Source: Quatrionicoccus australiensis
GTDB lineage: Bacteria; Pseudomonadota; Gammaproteobacteria; Burkholderiales; Rhodocyclaceae
Assembly (NCBI RefSeq): GCF_020510525.1
Contig: NZ_CP075188.1
Location: 248,001 to 312,000 of the forward strand
DNA: 64,000 nt
Direction: 5' to 3'
Positions 35,444 through 44,954 of the stretch are shown here, piece by piece. Each line of letters begins with the position of its first letter. Position 1 is the first letter of the stretch. The translations under genes were made by a program, and so were the position numbers. The notes beneath the pieces are model-generated. The model did no database searches and was not told the origin of the DNA. It saw only the letters and a program-made list of their open reading frames with translations.

Positions 35444-35477
35444 AATCGCCCGGCCAGTCGGCCGGGGCGATTGTTTT
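35444..35477. terminator. strong hairpin downstream of the indolepyruvate oxidoreductase gene
   Basis: AATCGCCCGGCC (35444-35455), loop AGTC, GGCCGGGGCGATT (35460-35472): a 12-bp stem with one bulged G, followed on the plus strand by GTTTT. It lies about 90 bases beyond the stop of the minus-strand oxidoreductase gene and before the cassette, so it probably ends that transcription unit. Confidence 0.6.
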
Positions 35478-35563
35478 CAGGGCAAGAGGATACGGAGTGC
35501 CAAGATTGATGTCGATAGGATATGGCGTCCCATGCGAGAGTTCAGCGGTTCAAGGCCGGCGAT

Positions 35564-38500
35564 TCAGGTGATTTTCTGGCGCAGTTCGTTCCGGCTGCCC
35601 ACCGCTTTCTCCGCCGCCGCGCTGCGCACCGGCCCGAAGCCGCGTACCTCGGCCGGCCAGTTGGCCAGGGCGATGGTTTCCGGGCTGGGGCGATGGCCGA
35701 CGATCACGTCGAGGTCGCTTTCGTAATCAGCCAATAATTTGCGGTCGACCGTGTTTTCCGGGCTGTTTTGCCAGGGATCGAGCCAGCTGCCGCGTAAGCG
35801 GCGGGCCTTGGCCATGACTTTGAAGAGCGGTAGCAGCCAGGCGCCGAAGCGCAGCTTTTTCGGCCGGCCGTCGGGGCCGGGGCGGCTCAGGCCGGGCGGG
35901 GCGAGGTGGAAGCTGAGGCGCAGTTCGCCGTCGAAACGCTCGTTCAGGCGCTTCAGGAAATCGGTCTGCGCGTACAGGCGGGCGACTTCCCAGGCGTCCT
36001 TGGGCGCGAGCAGGCGGGCGTACTGGGTGGCGACGGCGCGCGTCAGTTCGTCATCGCCGAGTTCGCGGATGCGTTCGACGCGGCCGGCGTAGCGCGCCGC
36101 GAGGCGGGCGTCCTGGTAGGCGGTGAGGTGTTCGACGCGGCTGGCGATCAGTTCGTCCAGCGTTTGTTCTGCCGGGTTGGGGCGGGCGGTTTTGGCCCCG
36201 ACGATGGCGTCGACCGCTGCGCCCTGGGCGGCGGCGCGGCGGCCCCACAGGAAGGCCAGGCGGTTGGCGTCGACGCTGGTGCCGTTGAGCACGATGGCCT
36301 GGTCGAGCGCCGCCGCGGAGACCGGCACCAGACCCATCTGCCAGGCGTAGCCGAGGAGCAGCATGTTGCCGTAGAGGGCATCGCCCATCAGCGCCGTGGC
36401 GAGCTGGTTGCTGTCGATAAACTGGACATGCTCGGTGCCGAGCGCCGCACGCAGTTGCTGCTGCAGGCCGGCGAGCGGGAATTGCCAGTCGCGCTGGCGC
36501 GTGAAGTCGGCGGTCGGCGTCGCGGTGCAACTGACCACGGCGCGCGTGCGGCCTTCGAGCATCTTGGCCATGGCTTCCGGGCTGGCGCTGACCACGAGGT
36601 CGCCGCCGAGCACGGCATGCGCTTCGCCGGTGGCGATGCGCGCGGCGTGGATGTCCTCGGGGCGGTCGGCGATGCGCAGATGCGAGAAGACGGCGCCGTA
36701 TTTCTGCGCCAGACCGGTCATGTCCAGGGTCGAGATGCCCTTGCCGTCGAGGTGGGCGGCCATGCCGACCAGCGCGCCCAGCGTGATGACGCCCATGCCG
36801 CCGACGCCGGTGATCAGCAGGTTGTAGGGGCGTGCGGTGGACGGCAGTTGCGGCTCGGGCAATTCGGGCCAGTCTGTACGGTCGACCGTCTGGGAACGGC
36901 CTTTTTTCAGCGTCGCGCCTGCAACGGTGACGAAGCTCGGGCAGAAGCCCTTGAGACAGGAGAAATCCTGGTTGCACGACGACTGGTCGATCTGGCGCTT
37001 GGTGCCGAAGGCGGTTTCGACCGGCACCACCGACAGGCAGTTGGATTGCACCGAACAGTCGCCGCAGCCTTCGCAGACGGCTTCGTTGATGACGACGCGC
37101 TTGTTCACCGCCGGCATCTTGCCGCGCTTCCTGCGCCGGCGCGCTTCGGTGGCGCAGACCTGGTCGTAGATGAGGACCGAGACGCCGGGGAACTCGCGCA
37201 GTTCGCGCTGCACGGCGTCGAGTTCGTCGCGGTGGCGGACCGGTACGTTCGGCGCGAGATCGGTGATTTCGGCGTATTTCTCCGGTTCGGCGGCGACGAT
37301 GACCATCCTGCCGACGCCTTCGGCTTCCAGTTGCCGCGTGATGCGGGCGACGCTGAGCACGCCGTCCACGGGCTGGCCGCCGGTCATGGCGACGGCGTCG
37401 TTGTAGAGGATCTTGTAGGTGATAGCCACCTTGGCGGCGATCGATTGGCGGATGGCGAGCAATCCGGAGTGGAAATAAGTGCCATCGCCGAGATTGGCGA
37501 AGATGTGCTTCTCCTCGGTGAATGGCGCCTGCCCGACCCAGGGCACGCCTTCGCCGCCCATGTGGGTGAAGGTCGACGTGCTGCGATCCATCCAGGTCAC
37601 CATGTAATGGCAGCCGATGCCGGCGACGGCGCGCGAGCCTTCCGGCACTTTCGTGGAGGTGTTGTGCGGGCAGCCGGAACAGAAGTGCGGCTTGCGCTCG
37701 GCGAGCACGACGGGCATTTTTGCGGCGTGTTGCTTGGCTTCCAGCATCTTCAGGCGCGCCGCGATGGCCGGCGAGGTGAAGAAACGGCCGATACGTTCGG
37801 CGATGACGCGCGCGATGCTCGCCACCGGCAGTTCGCCGGCGGCCGGCAGCAGCCAGTCGCTGTGCGCCAGGTAGCCGGCTTCGCCAGCGGTCCACTCGCC
37901 TTTTTCGTCGAATTTGCCGACGATGCGCGGGCGCACGTCATCGCGCCAGTTGTACAGCTCTTCCTTGAGCTGGTATTCGAGCAGTTGCCGTTTTTCCTCG
38001 ACGACGAGGATTTCCTCCAGCCCTTCGGCAAAGTGGCGCACGCCTTCCGGTTCGAGCGGCCAGACCATGCCGACCTTGTACAGGCGGATGCCGATCTGTG
38101 CGGCGAGCGCCGCGTCGATGCCGAGTTCGTCCAGCGCCTGGCGCACATCGAGGTAGCTCTTGCCGGCAGTCAGGATGCCGAGCCGGGGTGCCGGCGAATC
38201 GATGATCACGCGGTCGAGCTGGTTCGCCCGGCAGTAGGCGAGCGCGGCGTAGAGCTTGTGGTTGAGCAGGCGGGCTTCCTGGACCAGCGGCGGGTCCGGC
38301 CAGCGGATGTTGAGGCCGTCGGGTGGCAGGCTGAAATCGGCCGGAATTTTGATGTCGACCGCTGCGGCATCGATGTTCACCGAGGCCGAGGTTTCGACCG
38401 TGTCGGCCAGTGCCTTGAAGGCGACCCAGCAGCCGGAATAGCGGCTCATCGCCCAGCCGTGCAGGCCGAAGTCGAGATATTCCTGGACGTTGGCCGGGTA

Positions 38501-39052
38501 GAGCACCGGCATCATCACCGCCTTGAAGACATGCTCGGTCTGGTGCGGCAGCGTTGAGGACTTGGCGGCGTGGTCGTCGCCGGCAATCACCAGCACGCCG
38601 CCGAACTTCGCCGAGCCGGCGGCATTGGCGTGGCGGAAGACGTCGCCGCAGCGATCGACGCCCGGCCCCTTGCCGTACCACAGGCCGAACACGCCGTCGT
38701 ACTTTGCTCCCGGAAACAAGCCGACCTGCTGGCTGCCCCAGACGGCGGTGGCGGCGAGGTCTTCGTTGATGCCGGGCTGGAAGCTGATGTGGTGGCTGGC
38801 GAGATGTTCCTTCGCTTTCCACAGGCCGAGATCGAGATTGCCGAGCGGGCTGCCGCGGTAGCCAGAAACGAAGCCGGCGGTGTTGAGTCCGGCGGCAAGA
38901 TCGCGTTCGCGCTGCAGCATGGGCAGGCGGATCAGCGCCTGGGTGCCGGTCAGGAAAACGCGGCCGGTGTTGCGGCTGTATTTTTCGTCGAGCAGTGCTG
39001 ACGAACCGGCAAGCGCAGCCGGTGGCAGGGGGTGACCCATGTTTGTCTCCAT
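35564..39052 (-). CDS. fused indolepyruvate:ferredoxin oxidoreductase
   Basis: 1162 residues: N-terminal pyrimidine-type domain (TGTQALIRLPMLQRERD, SGYRGSPLGNLD), TPP-binding domain with CSGCPHNTS and GIGCHYMVTWMDR, a single ferredoxin-like 4Fe-4S motif (CEGCGDCSVQSNC, about 655), and the gamma-type domain (LLITGVGGMGVITLGALVG, about 750) at the C-terminus. It oxidises aryl pyruvates to aryl-acetyl-CoA with ferredoxin or a similar acceptor. The fused alpha/gamma layout is common in proteobacteria. It follows a sensor kinase on the same strand. Confidence 0.93.
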   Translation of the reverse strand: METNMGHPLPPAALAGSSALLDEKYSRNTGRVFLTGTQALIRLPMLQRERDLAAGLNTAGFVSGYRGSPLGNLDLGLWKAKEHLASHHISFQPGINEDLAATAVWGSQQVGLFPGAKYDGVFGLWYGKGPGVDRCGDVFRHANAAGSAKFGGVLVIAGDDHAAKSSTLPHQTEHVFKAVMMPVLYPANVQEYLDFGLHGWAMSRYSGCWVAFKALADTVETSASVNIDAAAVDIKIPADFSLPPDGLNIRWPDPPLVQEARLLNHKLYAALAYCRANQLDRVIIDSPAPRLGILTAGKSYLDVRQALDELGIDAALAAQIGIRLYKVGMVWPLEPEGVRHFAEGLEEILVVEEKRQLLEYQLKEELYNWRDDVRPRIVGKFDEKGEWTAGEAGYLAHSDWLLPAAGELPVASIARVIAERIGRFFTSPAIAARLKMLEAKQHAAKMPVVLAERKPHFCSGCPHNTSTKVPEGSRAVAGIGCHYMVTWMDRSTSTFTHMGGEGVPWVGQAPFTEEKHIFANLGDGTYFHSGLLAIRQSIAAKVAITYKILYNDAVAMTGGQPVDGVLSVARITRQLEAEGVGRMVIVAAEPEKYAEITDLAPNVPVRHRDELDAVQRELREFPGVSVLIYDQVCATEARRRRKRGKMPAVNKRVVINEAVCEGCGDCSVQSNCLSVVPVETAFGTKRQIDQSSCNQDFSCLKGFCPSFVTVAGATLKKGRSQTVDRTDWPELPEPQLPSTARPYNLLITGVGGMGVITLGALVGMAAHLDGKGISTLDMTGLAQKYGAVFSHLRIADRPEDIHAARIATGEAHAVLGGDLVVSASPEAMAKMLEGRTRAVVSCTATPTADFTRQRDWQFPLAGLQQQLRAALGTEHVQFIDSNQLATALMGDALYGNMLLLGYAWQMGLVPVSAAALDQAIVLNGTSVDANRLAFLWGRRAAAQGAAVDAIVGAKTARPNPAEQTLDELIASRVEHLTAYQDARLAARYAGRVERIRELGDDELTRAVATQYARLLAPKDAWEVARLYAQTDFLKRLNERFDGELRLSFHLAPPGLSRPGPDGRPKKLRFGAWLLPLFKVMAKARRLRGSWLDPWQNSPENTVDRKLLADYESDLDVIVGHRPSPETIALANWPAEVRGFGPVRSAAAEKAVGSRNELRQKIT

Positions 39053-39161
39053 TTTTTGTCGCCTTGTGGGCGGTTGTGTTCAGCCCGTGCCGGGGGTGGT
39101 GGCAAGGGCTGCGTTGGAGATTGGATTGTGCCGGCCGGCGATTGTTCCGGCAAGTCAGGGT

Positions 39162-41027
39162 TTACGCCGGTAGCGCGAAGGGCAGCGTGAAGCGGAAGGT
39201 GCTGCCGACGCCGACCTCGCTGTGCAGCGAGATTTCGCCGCCCATCAGTTCGACCAGCTGTTTCGAGATGGTCAGGCCGAGGCCGGTGCCGCCGTAATGG
39301 CGGGTGGTCGAGCCGTCGGCCTGGGCAAAGGCGTCGAAGATGGCTTCCTGGCGGTCGGCCGGAATGCCGATGCCGGTATCGGCCACCGTGAAGGCGATGA
39401 CGCAGGCCTGGTTGGCCTGGCTGAGCAGTTCCAGCCTCACATCGATGCTGCCCAGCTGCGTGAACTTGATGGCATTGCCGATCAGGTTGAGCAGGATCTG
39501 GCGCAGGCGCAGCGCGTCGCCGAGCAATATCTCGGGGATGCTGGGCGGCAGTTCGAGGTGGTACTGCAGACCTTTTTCGCTGATGCCGGCGGCCATCAGG
39601 CCGAGAATGTCGTCGATCAGTTCGCCCGGAGCGAAGGGGATGGCGACGATCTGCAGTTTGCCGGCTTCGATTTTCGAGACGTCGAGGATGTCGTTGAGGA
39701 TGCCGAGCAGGCTTTCCGCCGAATGGTGGGCGATCTTGACCAGCTCGCGCGTCTGGTCGTCGAGCGGGTGCATCAGCGCCAGGTCGATGGTGCCGATGAT
39801 GCCGTTCATCGGGGTGCGGATTTCATGGCTCATGTTGGCCAGGAACTGGCTCTTGGCACGGCTCGCGGCTTCGGCGGCATCTTTCGCCTGCGCCAGGTTT
39901 TCCATGATGCGGGTGCGCTCGGTCTCGCTCGCGGCGAGGGCTTCTTCAGCCTGGTTGCGGGCGGCGAGAAACTCGTTGAAGGCGGCGGCCACGCTGCGCA
40001 CTTCGCTGCTGCCCGATTCGGTCACCGGCTCGGCCGGCTGGTGCGGCTGCATGGCGGCGGCGCGCTGGCGCATGGCTGTCGCCAGTTTTTCGAAAGGCTC
40101 GACCAGCCGGCGCGAGATCGACCAGAGCAGGGGAATGCAGAGGAGAGTCAGGGACAGGGTGATCAGCGCCATGTTCTGCCGGATCCGGCCGATCGGCTGG
40201 AAGGCCTCCTCGCTCGGGATGACCGAGGCGAGAATCCAGCCGGTGCTTTGCATACGCTTGAACGTGAACAGGCCTTGCACACCGTAGCTATTCACGCCTT
40301 CCTGGGTGCCTTCGAAACCATGCACCGCCCTGTCGAGTGCCGGGTTTTCGGTCTTGCTGGCGATCGGCTGCATGATGCGGGCGCGATCGGGATGGGAAAT
40401 CAGCAGGCGTTCGCGCGAAACCAGATAAAGGTAGCCCTTCTCGCCGATCTTGCGCTGGCTGAGTTCGCCAATCAGGTTGGGTTTGTAGAGGTTGAGCACG
40501 CCGCCGACGATGGCCTGCAGCTTGCCGTCGGCCGCGAGGACCGGCGCGGCGAGCACCACGATGGGTTGTTTGGTGGCCTTGCCGAGGATGGGTTGCGAGA
40601 TGCAGCCGCGCAGCGTGCTGCGCACGCACTGGATGTAGTCGCGGCCCGACATGTCGAGCGTACGCCGGCCGGGTTTGACCGGCCAGTCGACGAGCAGTAC
40701 GCCCGCGGCATCGAAGATGTAGAGATCGTCGAACAGCGTCAGCAGCGCCGTCTTGCCCTGCAGGTGCTTTTCCAGTGCGGCGAGGTCGCCGAGCTTGTCG
40801 GACGGGATCGATCTGGCCGACTGGCTGAGCGCCAGCAGGCGTTCTTCCATCTTGTCGTCGAGATGGCCGGCCAGCGTGCTGAGCAGGGTGAACTGCTCAT
40901 CCTGGATGCGCACCGACAGTTCGCTGCGCAGCGCGTAGAACTGCACGAAAGACTGGACGAGCAGCAACAGGATGCCGATCGAGATGGCGCCGAGCGTGAG
41001 TTTCAGGCGGAGGCTGAGCGGGGACAT
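39162..41027 (-). CDS. Cache-domain sensor histidine kinase
   Basis: 621 residues: TM1 (about 10-30), dCache sensor (about 35-280), TM2, HAMP, coiled coil, HisKA with [10 protein letters not shown] (His401), HATPase with [10 protein letters not shown]. No receiver follows, although the H-box type is usual in hybrid kinases; the partner regulator is not adjacent. It lies between a flavin oxidase and the indolepyruvate oxidoreductase on the same strand, with 39 and 109 base gaps, so it may be co-transcribed with them. Confidence 0.9.
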   Translation of the reverse strand: MSPLSLRLKLTLGAISIGILLLLVQSFVQFYALRSELSVRIQDEQFTLLSTLAGHLDDKMEERLLALSQSARSIPSDKLGDLAALEKHLQGKTALLTLFDDLYIFDAAGVLLVDWPVKPGRRTLDMSGRDYIQCVRSTLRGCISQPILGKATKQPIVVLAAPVLAADGKLQAIVGGVLNLYKPNLIGELSQRKIGEKGYLYLVSRERLLISHPDRARIMQPIASKTENPALDRAVHGFEGTQEGVNSYGVQGLFTFKRMQSTGWILASVIPSEEAFQPIGRIRQNMALITLSLTLLCIPLLWSISRRLVEPFEKLATAMRQRAAAMQPHQPAEPVTESGSSEVRSVAAAFNEFLAARNQAEEALAASETERTRIMENLAQAKDAAEAASRAKSQFLANMSHEIRTPMNGIIGTIDLALMHPLDDQTRELVKIAHHSAESLLGILNDILDVSKIEAGKLQIVAIPFAPGELIDDILGLMAAGISEKGLQYHLELPPSIPEILLGDALRLRQILLNLIGNAIKFTQLGSIDVRLELLSQANQACVIAFTVADTGIGIPADRQEAIFDAFAQADGSTTRHYGGTGLGLTISKQLVELMGGEISLHSEVGVGSTFRFTLPFALPA

Positions 41028-41066
41028 GTGGCGGTGGCGGGCTGGTTTCCTGATCCGTGCGGCCGC

Positions 41067-42458
41067 TTAAAGCGGCAGTGGCGGCAGGATCTTGCCGGGG
41101 TTGAGCAGGTTGTGCGGATCGAGCGCCATTTTCAGGCTGCGCATGACGTCGACCGCTACGGCGCCGTGTTCCTTCTCCAGATACTTGCGCTTGCCGAGGC
41201 CAATGCCGTGCTCGCCGGTGCAGGTGCCTTCCATGGCAATGGCACGTTCGACGACGCGGCTGCTGATCCACGCGGCTTCTTCCATTTCCTTGGCGTTGTC
41301 GGTGTCGACCAGGACGACCAAGTGGAAATTGCCGTCGCCGACATGGCCGAACAGCGCAATCGGAATCGATACCTGGGCGATGTCTTCATAGGTCGCGGCA
41401 ACGCATTCGGCGAGGCGCGAGATCGGCACGCAGACGTCGGTCGGGAAGCAGCGGCAGCCGGGCTTCAGTTGCAGGCAGGCGAAATAGGCGTCGTGGCGGG
41501 CCTGCCACAGGCGCGTGCGGTCTTCCGGCCGGGTTGCCCACTCGAAGTTGGCGCCGCCCAGTTCGTCGGCGATGGCCTGCACGGTTTCCGCCTGTTCCTC
41601 GACCCCGGCCGGGCTGCCGTGGAATTCGAAGAACAGCGTGGGTGCTTCCGCCAGTGTCGTCTTGCTGAACTTGTTGATGGCCTGCAACGACAGTGTGTCG
41701 AGCAGTTCGATGCGCGCCACCGGCACGCCGAGCTGGATGGTCTGGATCACCGTCTGCACCGCCGACTCGATGTCGGGGAAGGTGCATACGGCGGCCGAGA
41801 TGGCTTCCGGGATCGGGTAGAGCTTGACGGTCAGTTCGGCCATGATGCCTAGCGTGCCTTCCGAGCCGACCAGCAGGCGGGTCAGGTCGTAGCCGGCCGA
41901 GGACTTGCGGGCGCGCCCGCCGGTGCTCATGACGCGGCCGTCGGCAAGCACGGTGGTGGTCGCCATGACGTTGTCGCGCATCGTGCCGTAGCGCACGGCG
42001 TTGGTGCCGGAGGCGCGGGTCGCGGCCATGCCGCCCAGCGTTGCGTCGGCACCCGGATCAATCGGGAAGAAGAGGCCGGTGCCCTTGAGCGCGTTGTTCA
42101 GCTGCATGCGGGTGACGCCGGCCTGGACCGTGGCGTCGCCGTCTTCGGCATGGATCGCGATGACCTGGTTCATGCCGGAAAGGTCGAGCGAGATGCCGCC
42201 CTGCGGGGCGAGGACATGGCCTTCGACCGAGCTGCCGACACCGTAGGGGATGATCGGTACGCCGTGTTCGGCGCAGAGTTTTACGGTCAACACGATTTCA
42301 GCGGTGTTTTCCACGAGCACGACGCCTTGCGGCGGTTGCGGCTGGTGTACGGACTCGTCGCGACCGTGTTGCAGGCAGGCGGATTCGCCGCGCGAGAAGC
42401 GTTGGGCAAAGTGGCGGTCGAGCGCTTCGACCAAGGGGGCAGGCAGTAAAGGCATCAA
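41067..42458 (-). CDS. FAD-linked oxidase (D-lactate dehydrogenase / GlcD type)
   Basis: 463 residues: PCMH-type FAD domain with IPYGVGSSVEGHVLAPQGGISLDLSGMN (about 75-100) and GGMAATRASGTNAVRYG (about 145), and a C-terminal FAD-oxidase domain with GHVGDGNFH and CTGEHGIGLGKRKYL. Family members oxidise D-lactate, glycolate or 2-hydroxyglutarate. Which of these is the substrate cannot be told. The gene is divergent from the livK-like gene. Confidence 0.87.
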   Translation of the reverse strand: MMPLLPAPLVEALDRHFAQRFSRGESACLQHGRDESVHQPQPPQGVVLVENTAEIVLTVKLCAEHGVPIIPYGVGSSVEGHVLAPQGGISLDLSGMNQVIAIHAEDGDATVQAGVTRMQLNNALKGTGLFFPIDPGADATLGGMAATRASGTNAVRYGTMRDNVMATTTVLADGRVMSTGGRARKSSAGYDLTRLLVGSEGTLGIMAELTVKLYPIPEAISAAVCTFPDIESAVQTVIQTIQLGVPVARIELLDTLSLQAINKFSKTTLAEAPTLFFEFHGSPAGVEEQAETVQAIADELGGANFEWATRPEDRTRLWQARHDAYFACLQLKPGCRCFPTDVCVPISRLAECVAATYEDIAQVSIPIALFGHVGDGNFHLVVLVDTDNAKEMEEAAWISSRVVERAIAMEGTCTGEHGIGLGKRKYLEKEHGAVAVDVMRSLKMALDPHNLLNPGKILPPLPL

Positions 42459-42496
42459 TAAACTCCGTTAATCCGTGAGACTATAGCGCAGCATGA

Positions 42497-42525
42497 TTGA
42501 CGGACCGAGAGTCGATCGGGAGAAT
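42497..42525 (+). promoter_or_regulatory. sigma-70 type promoter of the second liv operon
   Basis: TTGACG (42497-42502), 17-base spacer, GAGAAT (42520-42525). Start would be near 42532, giving a 44-base leader before the ATG at 42576, which has an ACAGGAG site. Spacing is ideal and the hexamers match 5/6 and 4/6. Confidence 0.5.
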
Positions 42526-42575
42526 CGTCACGTCGCCCCCATTCCTCGTCACCCCACCGAACAGGAGATCCATCG

Positions 42576-43961
42576 ATGCAAGCCAAGCTTTCCGTAGTTG
42601 CCCTCTCCGTTGCCGCAGTGTTTGCCCTTGGCGCCTGTGGTGAAAAAGAAGAAGCGAAACCGGTCGCCGTACCGGCCGTCCCCGCCGCCAAGCCCGAAGT
42701 TGTCGTCAAGCTCGGCCACGTTGCGCCGATGACCGGCCCGCAGGCTCACCTCGGCAAGGACAATGAAAACGCTGCCAAGCTGGCGGTCGACGAGCTGAAC
42801 GCCCAGGGGATGGAAATCGGCGGTGCCAAGGTCAAGTTCGAGCTGCTCGCCGAAGACGACGCAGCCGACCCGAAACAGGGTGCCATCGTTGCCCAGAAGC
42901 TGGTCGATGCCAAGGTGAACGGCGTGATCGGCCACCTCAATTCGGGCACCACGATTCCGGCTTCCAAGCTCTATTTCGATGCCGGCATTCCGCAGGTTTC
43001 CGGCTCGGCGACCAATCCGAAATACACGCAGCAAGGTTTCAATACCGCCTTCCGCGTCATGGCCAATGACGTGCAGCAGGGCAAGGCACTCGGCGAGTTT
43101 GCCGCCAAGCAGGGCGTCAAGACGGTGGCCGTGGTCGATGACCGCACCGCCTACGGCCAGGGCCTGGCCGACGAGTTCCGCAAGGCTGCCGAAGCTTCCG
43201 GCCTCAAGATCGTGGCCAACGAATACACCAATGACAAGGCGACCGACTTCAAGGCCATCCTGACCAAGATCAAGGGCAAGAAGGCCGACCTCGTGTTCTA
43301 CGGCGGCATGGATGCCCAGGGCGGCCCGATGGCCAAGCAGATGAAGGAACTCGGCATCAAGGCCAAGTTCCTCGGCGGCGACGGCGTATGTACGCCGGAG
43401 TTCATGAAGCTGGGTGGCGATGCGGCCGAAGGCCATTACTGCTCGCTGCCGGGCATGCCGCTGGAAAAACTGGCCAAGGGTCCGGAATTCCGCGAGAAGT
43501 TCACGAAAAAATTCGGCGCTGAAATCCAGCTCTACGCACCGTATGTCTACGACGCCGTGATGGTTGTCGCCGATTCCATGAAGCGTGCCGACTCCGTCGA
43601 ACCGGCCAAGTATCTGCCGGCGATCGGTCAGACCAAGCTGGACGGCGTCACCGCCCTGATCGAGTTCGACCAGTTCGGCGACCTGAAGGGCGGCGCCATT
43701 TCCGTCTATCAGTACAAGGGCGGCAAGCTGGAATACGTCGAAACGCTGGGTGGCGGTGCTGTCGCTACCGCGCAGGCCGAGGTCAAGGAAGCCGTGGCCG
43801 AAGTCAAGGATGCCGCCAAGGCCGTCGCCGGTGCTGCTGCTGAAGCCGGCAAGGACGCACTGAAGGCCGGTGCCGAAGCGGGCAAGGATGCCGTCAAGGC
43901 CGGTGCTGAAGCGGTCAAGGACGCAGCCCAGGCCACCAAGGCTGCAGTCGAGAAGAAATAA
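42576..43961 (+). CDS. livK: branched-chain amino acid binding lipoprotein (LivK-like) with helical tail
   Basis: 461 residues. The N-terminus ends in LGAC (Cys21), a lipobox, so this is a lipoprotein; a Pro/Val/Ala linker follows. The core (about 48-395) is a LivJ/LivK type I binding fold (GHVAPMTGPQAHLG). The last 60 residues are almost only Ala, Lys, Glu, Val, Gly, in an 11-residue-like rhythm (AGKDALKAGAE, AGKDAVKAGAE), predicting a long amphipathic helix of the LEA/apolipoprotein kind. First gene of livKHMGF. The ligand assignment is by family and operon. Confidence 0.88.
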   Translation: MQAKLSVVALSVAAVFALGACGEKEEAKPVAVPAVPAAKPEVVVKLGHVAPMTGPQAHLGKDNENAAKLAVDELNAQGMEIGGAKVKFELLAEDDAADPKQGAIVAQKLVDAKVNGVIGHLNSGTTIPASKLYFDAGIPQVSGSATNPKYTQQGFNTAFRVMANDVQQGKALGEFAAKQGVKTVAVVDDRTAYGQGLADEFRKAAEASGLKIVANEYTNDKATDFKAILTKIKGKKADLVFYGGMDAQGGPMAKQMKELGIKAKFLGGDGVCTPEFMKLGGDAAEGHYCSLPGMPLEKLAKGPEFREKFTKKFGAEIQLYAPYVYDAVMVVADSMKRADSVEPAKYLPAIGQTKLDGVTALIEFDQFGDLKGGAISVYQYKGGKLEYVETLGGGAVATAQAEVKEAVAEVKDAAKAVAGAAAEAGKDALKAGAEAGKDAVKAGAEAVKDAAQATKAAVEKK

Positions 43962-43977
43962 GGCCAATCCGGCCTGG

Positions 43978-44005
43978 GGAAACGGCACCGCGAGGTGCCG
44001 TTTCC
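43978..44005 (+). terminator. hairpin between livK and livH (attenuator or mRNA stabiliser)
   Basis: GGAAACGGCACC, loop GCGA, GGTGCCGTTTCC: a perfect 12-bp stem starting 17 bases after the livK stop. No U tract follows. In liv operons such structures commonly lower permease expression relative to the binding protein; here that is inference from position. Confidence 0.6.
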
Positions 44006-44030
44006 ATATGCAGCGGTCGACTTACACAAA

Positions 44031-44954
44031 ATGGATATTTTCCTCCAGCAAATCATCAACGGGCTTGTCCAGGGCAGCATCTACGCGCTGGTCGCGCTGG
44101 GCTACACGATGGTCTACGGCATCATGGGCCTGATCAATTTTGCGCATGGCGAAGTGGTGATGATCGGCACCCTGGTCACCATCACGGTGGCCGGCATGTT
44201 GATCAAGGTCGGCATGCCGGTCGCCCTCGCCGGGCTGGCCGGGCTGATCGCGGCCGTCACCGTGTGCATGGCGCTCGGCTGGGGACTGGAGCGCATCGCC
44301 TATCGTCCCTTGCGCAACGCACCGCGTCTGGCACCGCTGATCACCGCGATCGGCATGTCCATCGTGCTGCAGAACCTGGCGATGATGATCTGGGGGCGCA
44401 ATTACCTCGTTTTCCCGTCCTTGCTGCCCAAGATCGACTTCGAGTTTGCCGGGGCCAATTTCACCTCGGTGCAGATCATCATCGTGCTCGTCTCGGCGCT
44501 GACCATGGGCGGCCTGTTGCTTCTCGTCTATCGCACCAAGCTCGGCATGGCGATGCGCGCCACCTCGCAGAACATGCCGGTGGCCAGCCTGATGGGCGTC
44601 AATATCAACCGCGTCATCGCCGCCGCCTTCGTCATTGGCTCGGCGCTCGGCGCGCTGGCCGGCATCATGGTCGGCACCTATTACGAAAACGCGCATTACC
44701 AGATGGGTTTCATGCTCGGCCTGAAAGCCTTCACCGCCGCCGTGCTCGGCGGCATCGGCAACCTCGCCGGCGCGATGCTGGGCGGCGTGCTGCTCGGCAT
44801 CATCGAAGCGCTCGGCGCCGGCTATATCGGCGACCTGACCGGCGGCTTCCTCGGCAGCCACTACCAGGACATCTTTGCCTTCGTCGTGCTGATCATCGTG
44901 CTGATGTTCAAACCCTCAGGATTGTTTGGTGAAAAAACAGGGGACAGAGCATGA
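44031..44954 (+). CDS. livH: branched-chain amino acid ABC transporter permease LivH
   Basis: 307 residues from the ATG at 44031 (MDIFLQQIINGLVQGSIYALVALGYTMVYG); an upstream in-frame ATG at 43995 lies inside the hairpin and is rejected. About eight TM helices with the INFAHGE motif near residue 40 and VLGGIGNLAGAMLGG near 240. Its TGA overlaps the next ATG. Confidence 0.92.
   Translation: MDIFLQQIINGLVQGSIYALVALGYTMVYGIMGLINFAHGEVVMIGTLVTITVAGMLIKVGMPVALAGLAGLIAAVTVCMALGWGLERIAYRPLRNAPRLAPLITAIGMSIVLQNLAMMIWGRNYLVFPSLLPKIDFEFAGANFTSVQIIIVLVSALTMGGLLLLVYRTKLGMAMRATSQNMPVASLMGVNINRVIAAAFVIGSALGALAGIMVGTYYENAHYQMGFMLGLKAFTAAVLGGIGNLAGAMLGGVLLGIIEALGAGYIGDLTGGFLGSHYQDIFAFVVLIIVLMFKPSGLFGEKTGDRA

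Noticed and set aside
35906..38557. 883-codon plus-strand open frame
   Set aside because: Antisense shadow of the indolepyruvate oxidoreductase, which has intact TPP and 4Fe-4S motifs. No family feature in the plus product.
39222..41852. 876-codon plus-strand open frame spanning two genes
   Set aside because: It covers parts of both the Cache kinase and the FAD oxidase in antisense, crosses their intergenic gap and has no recognisable domain.
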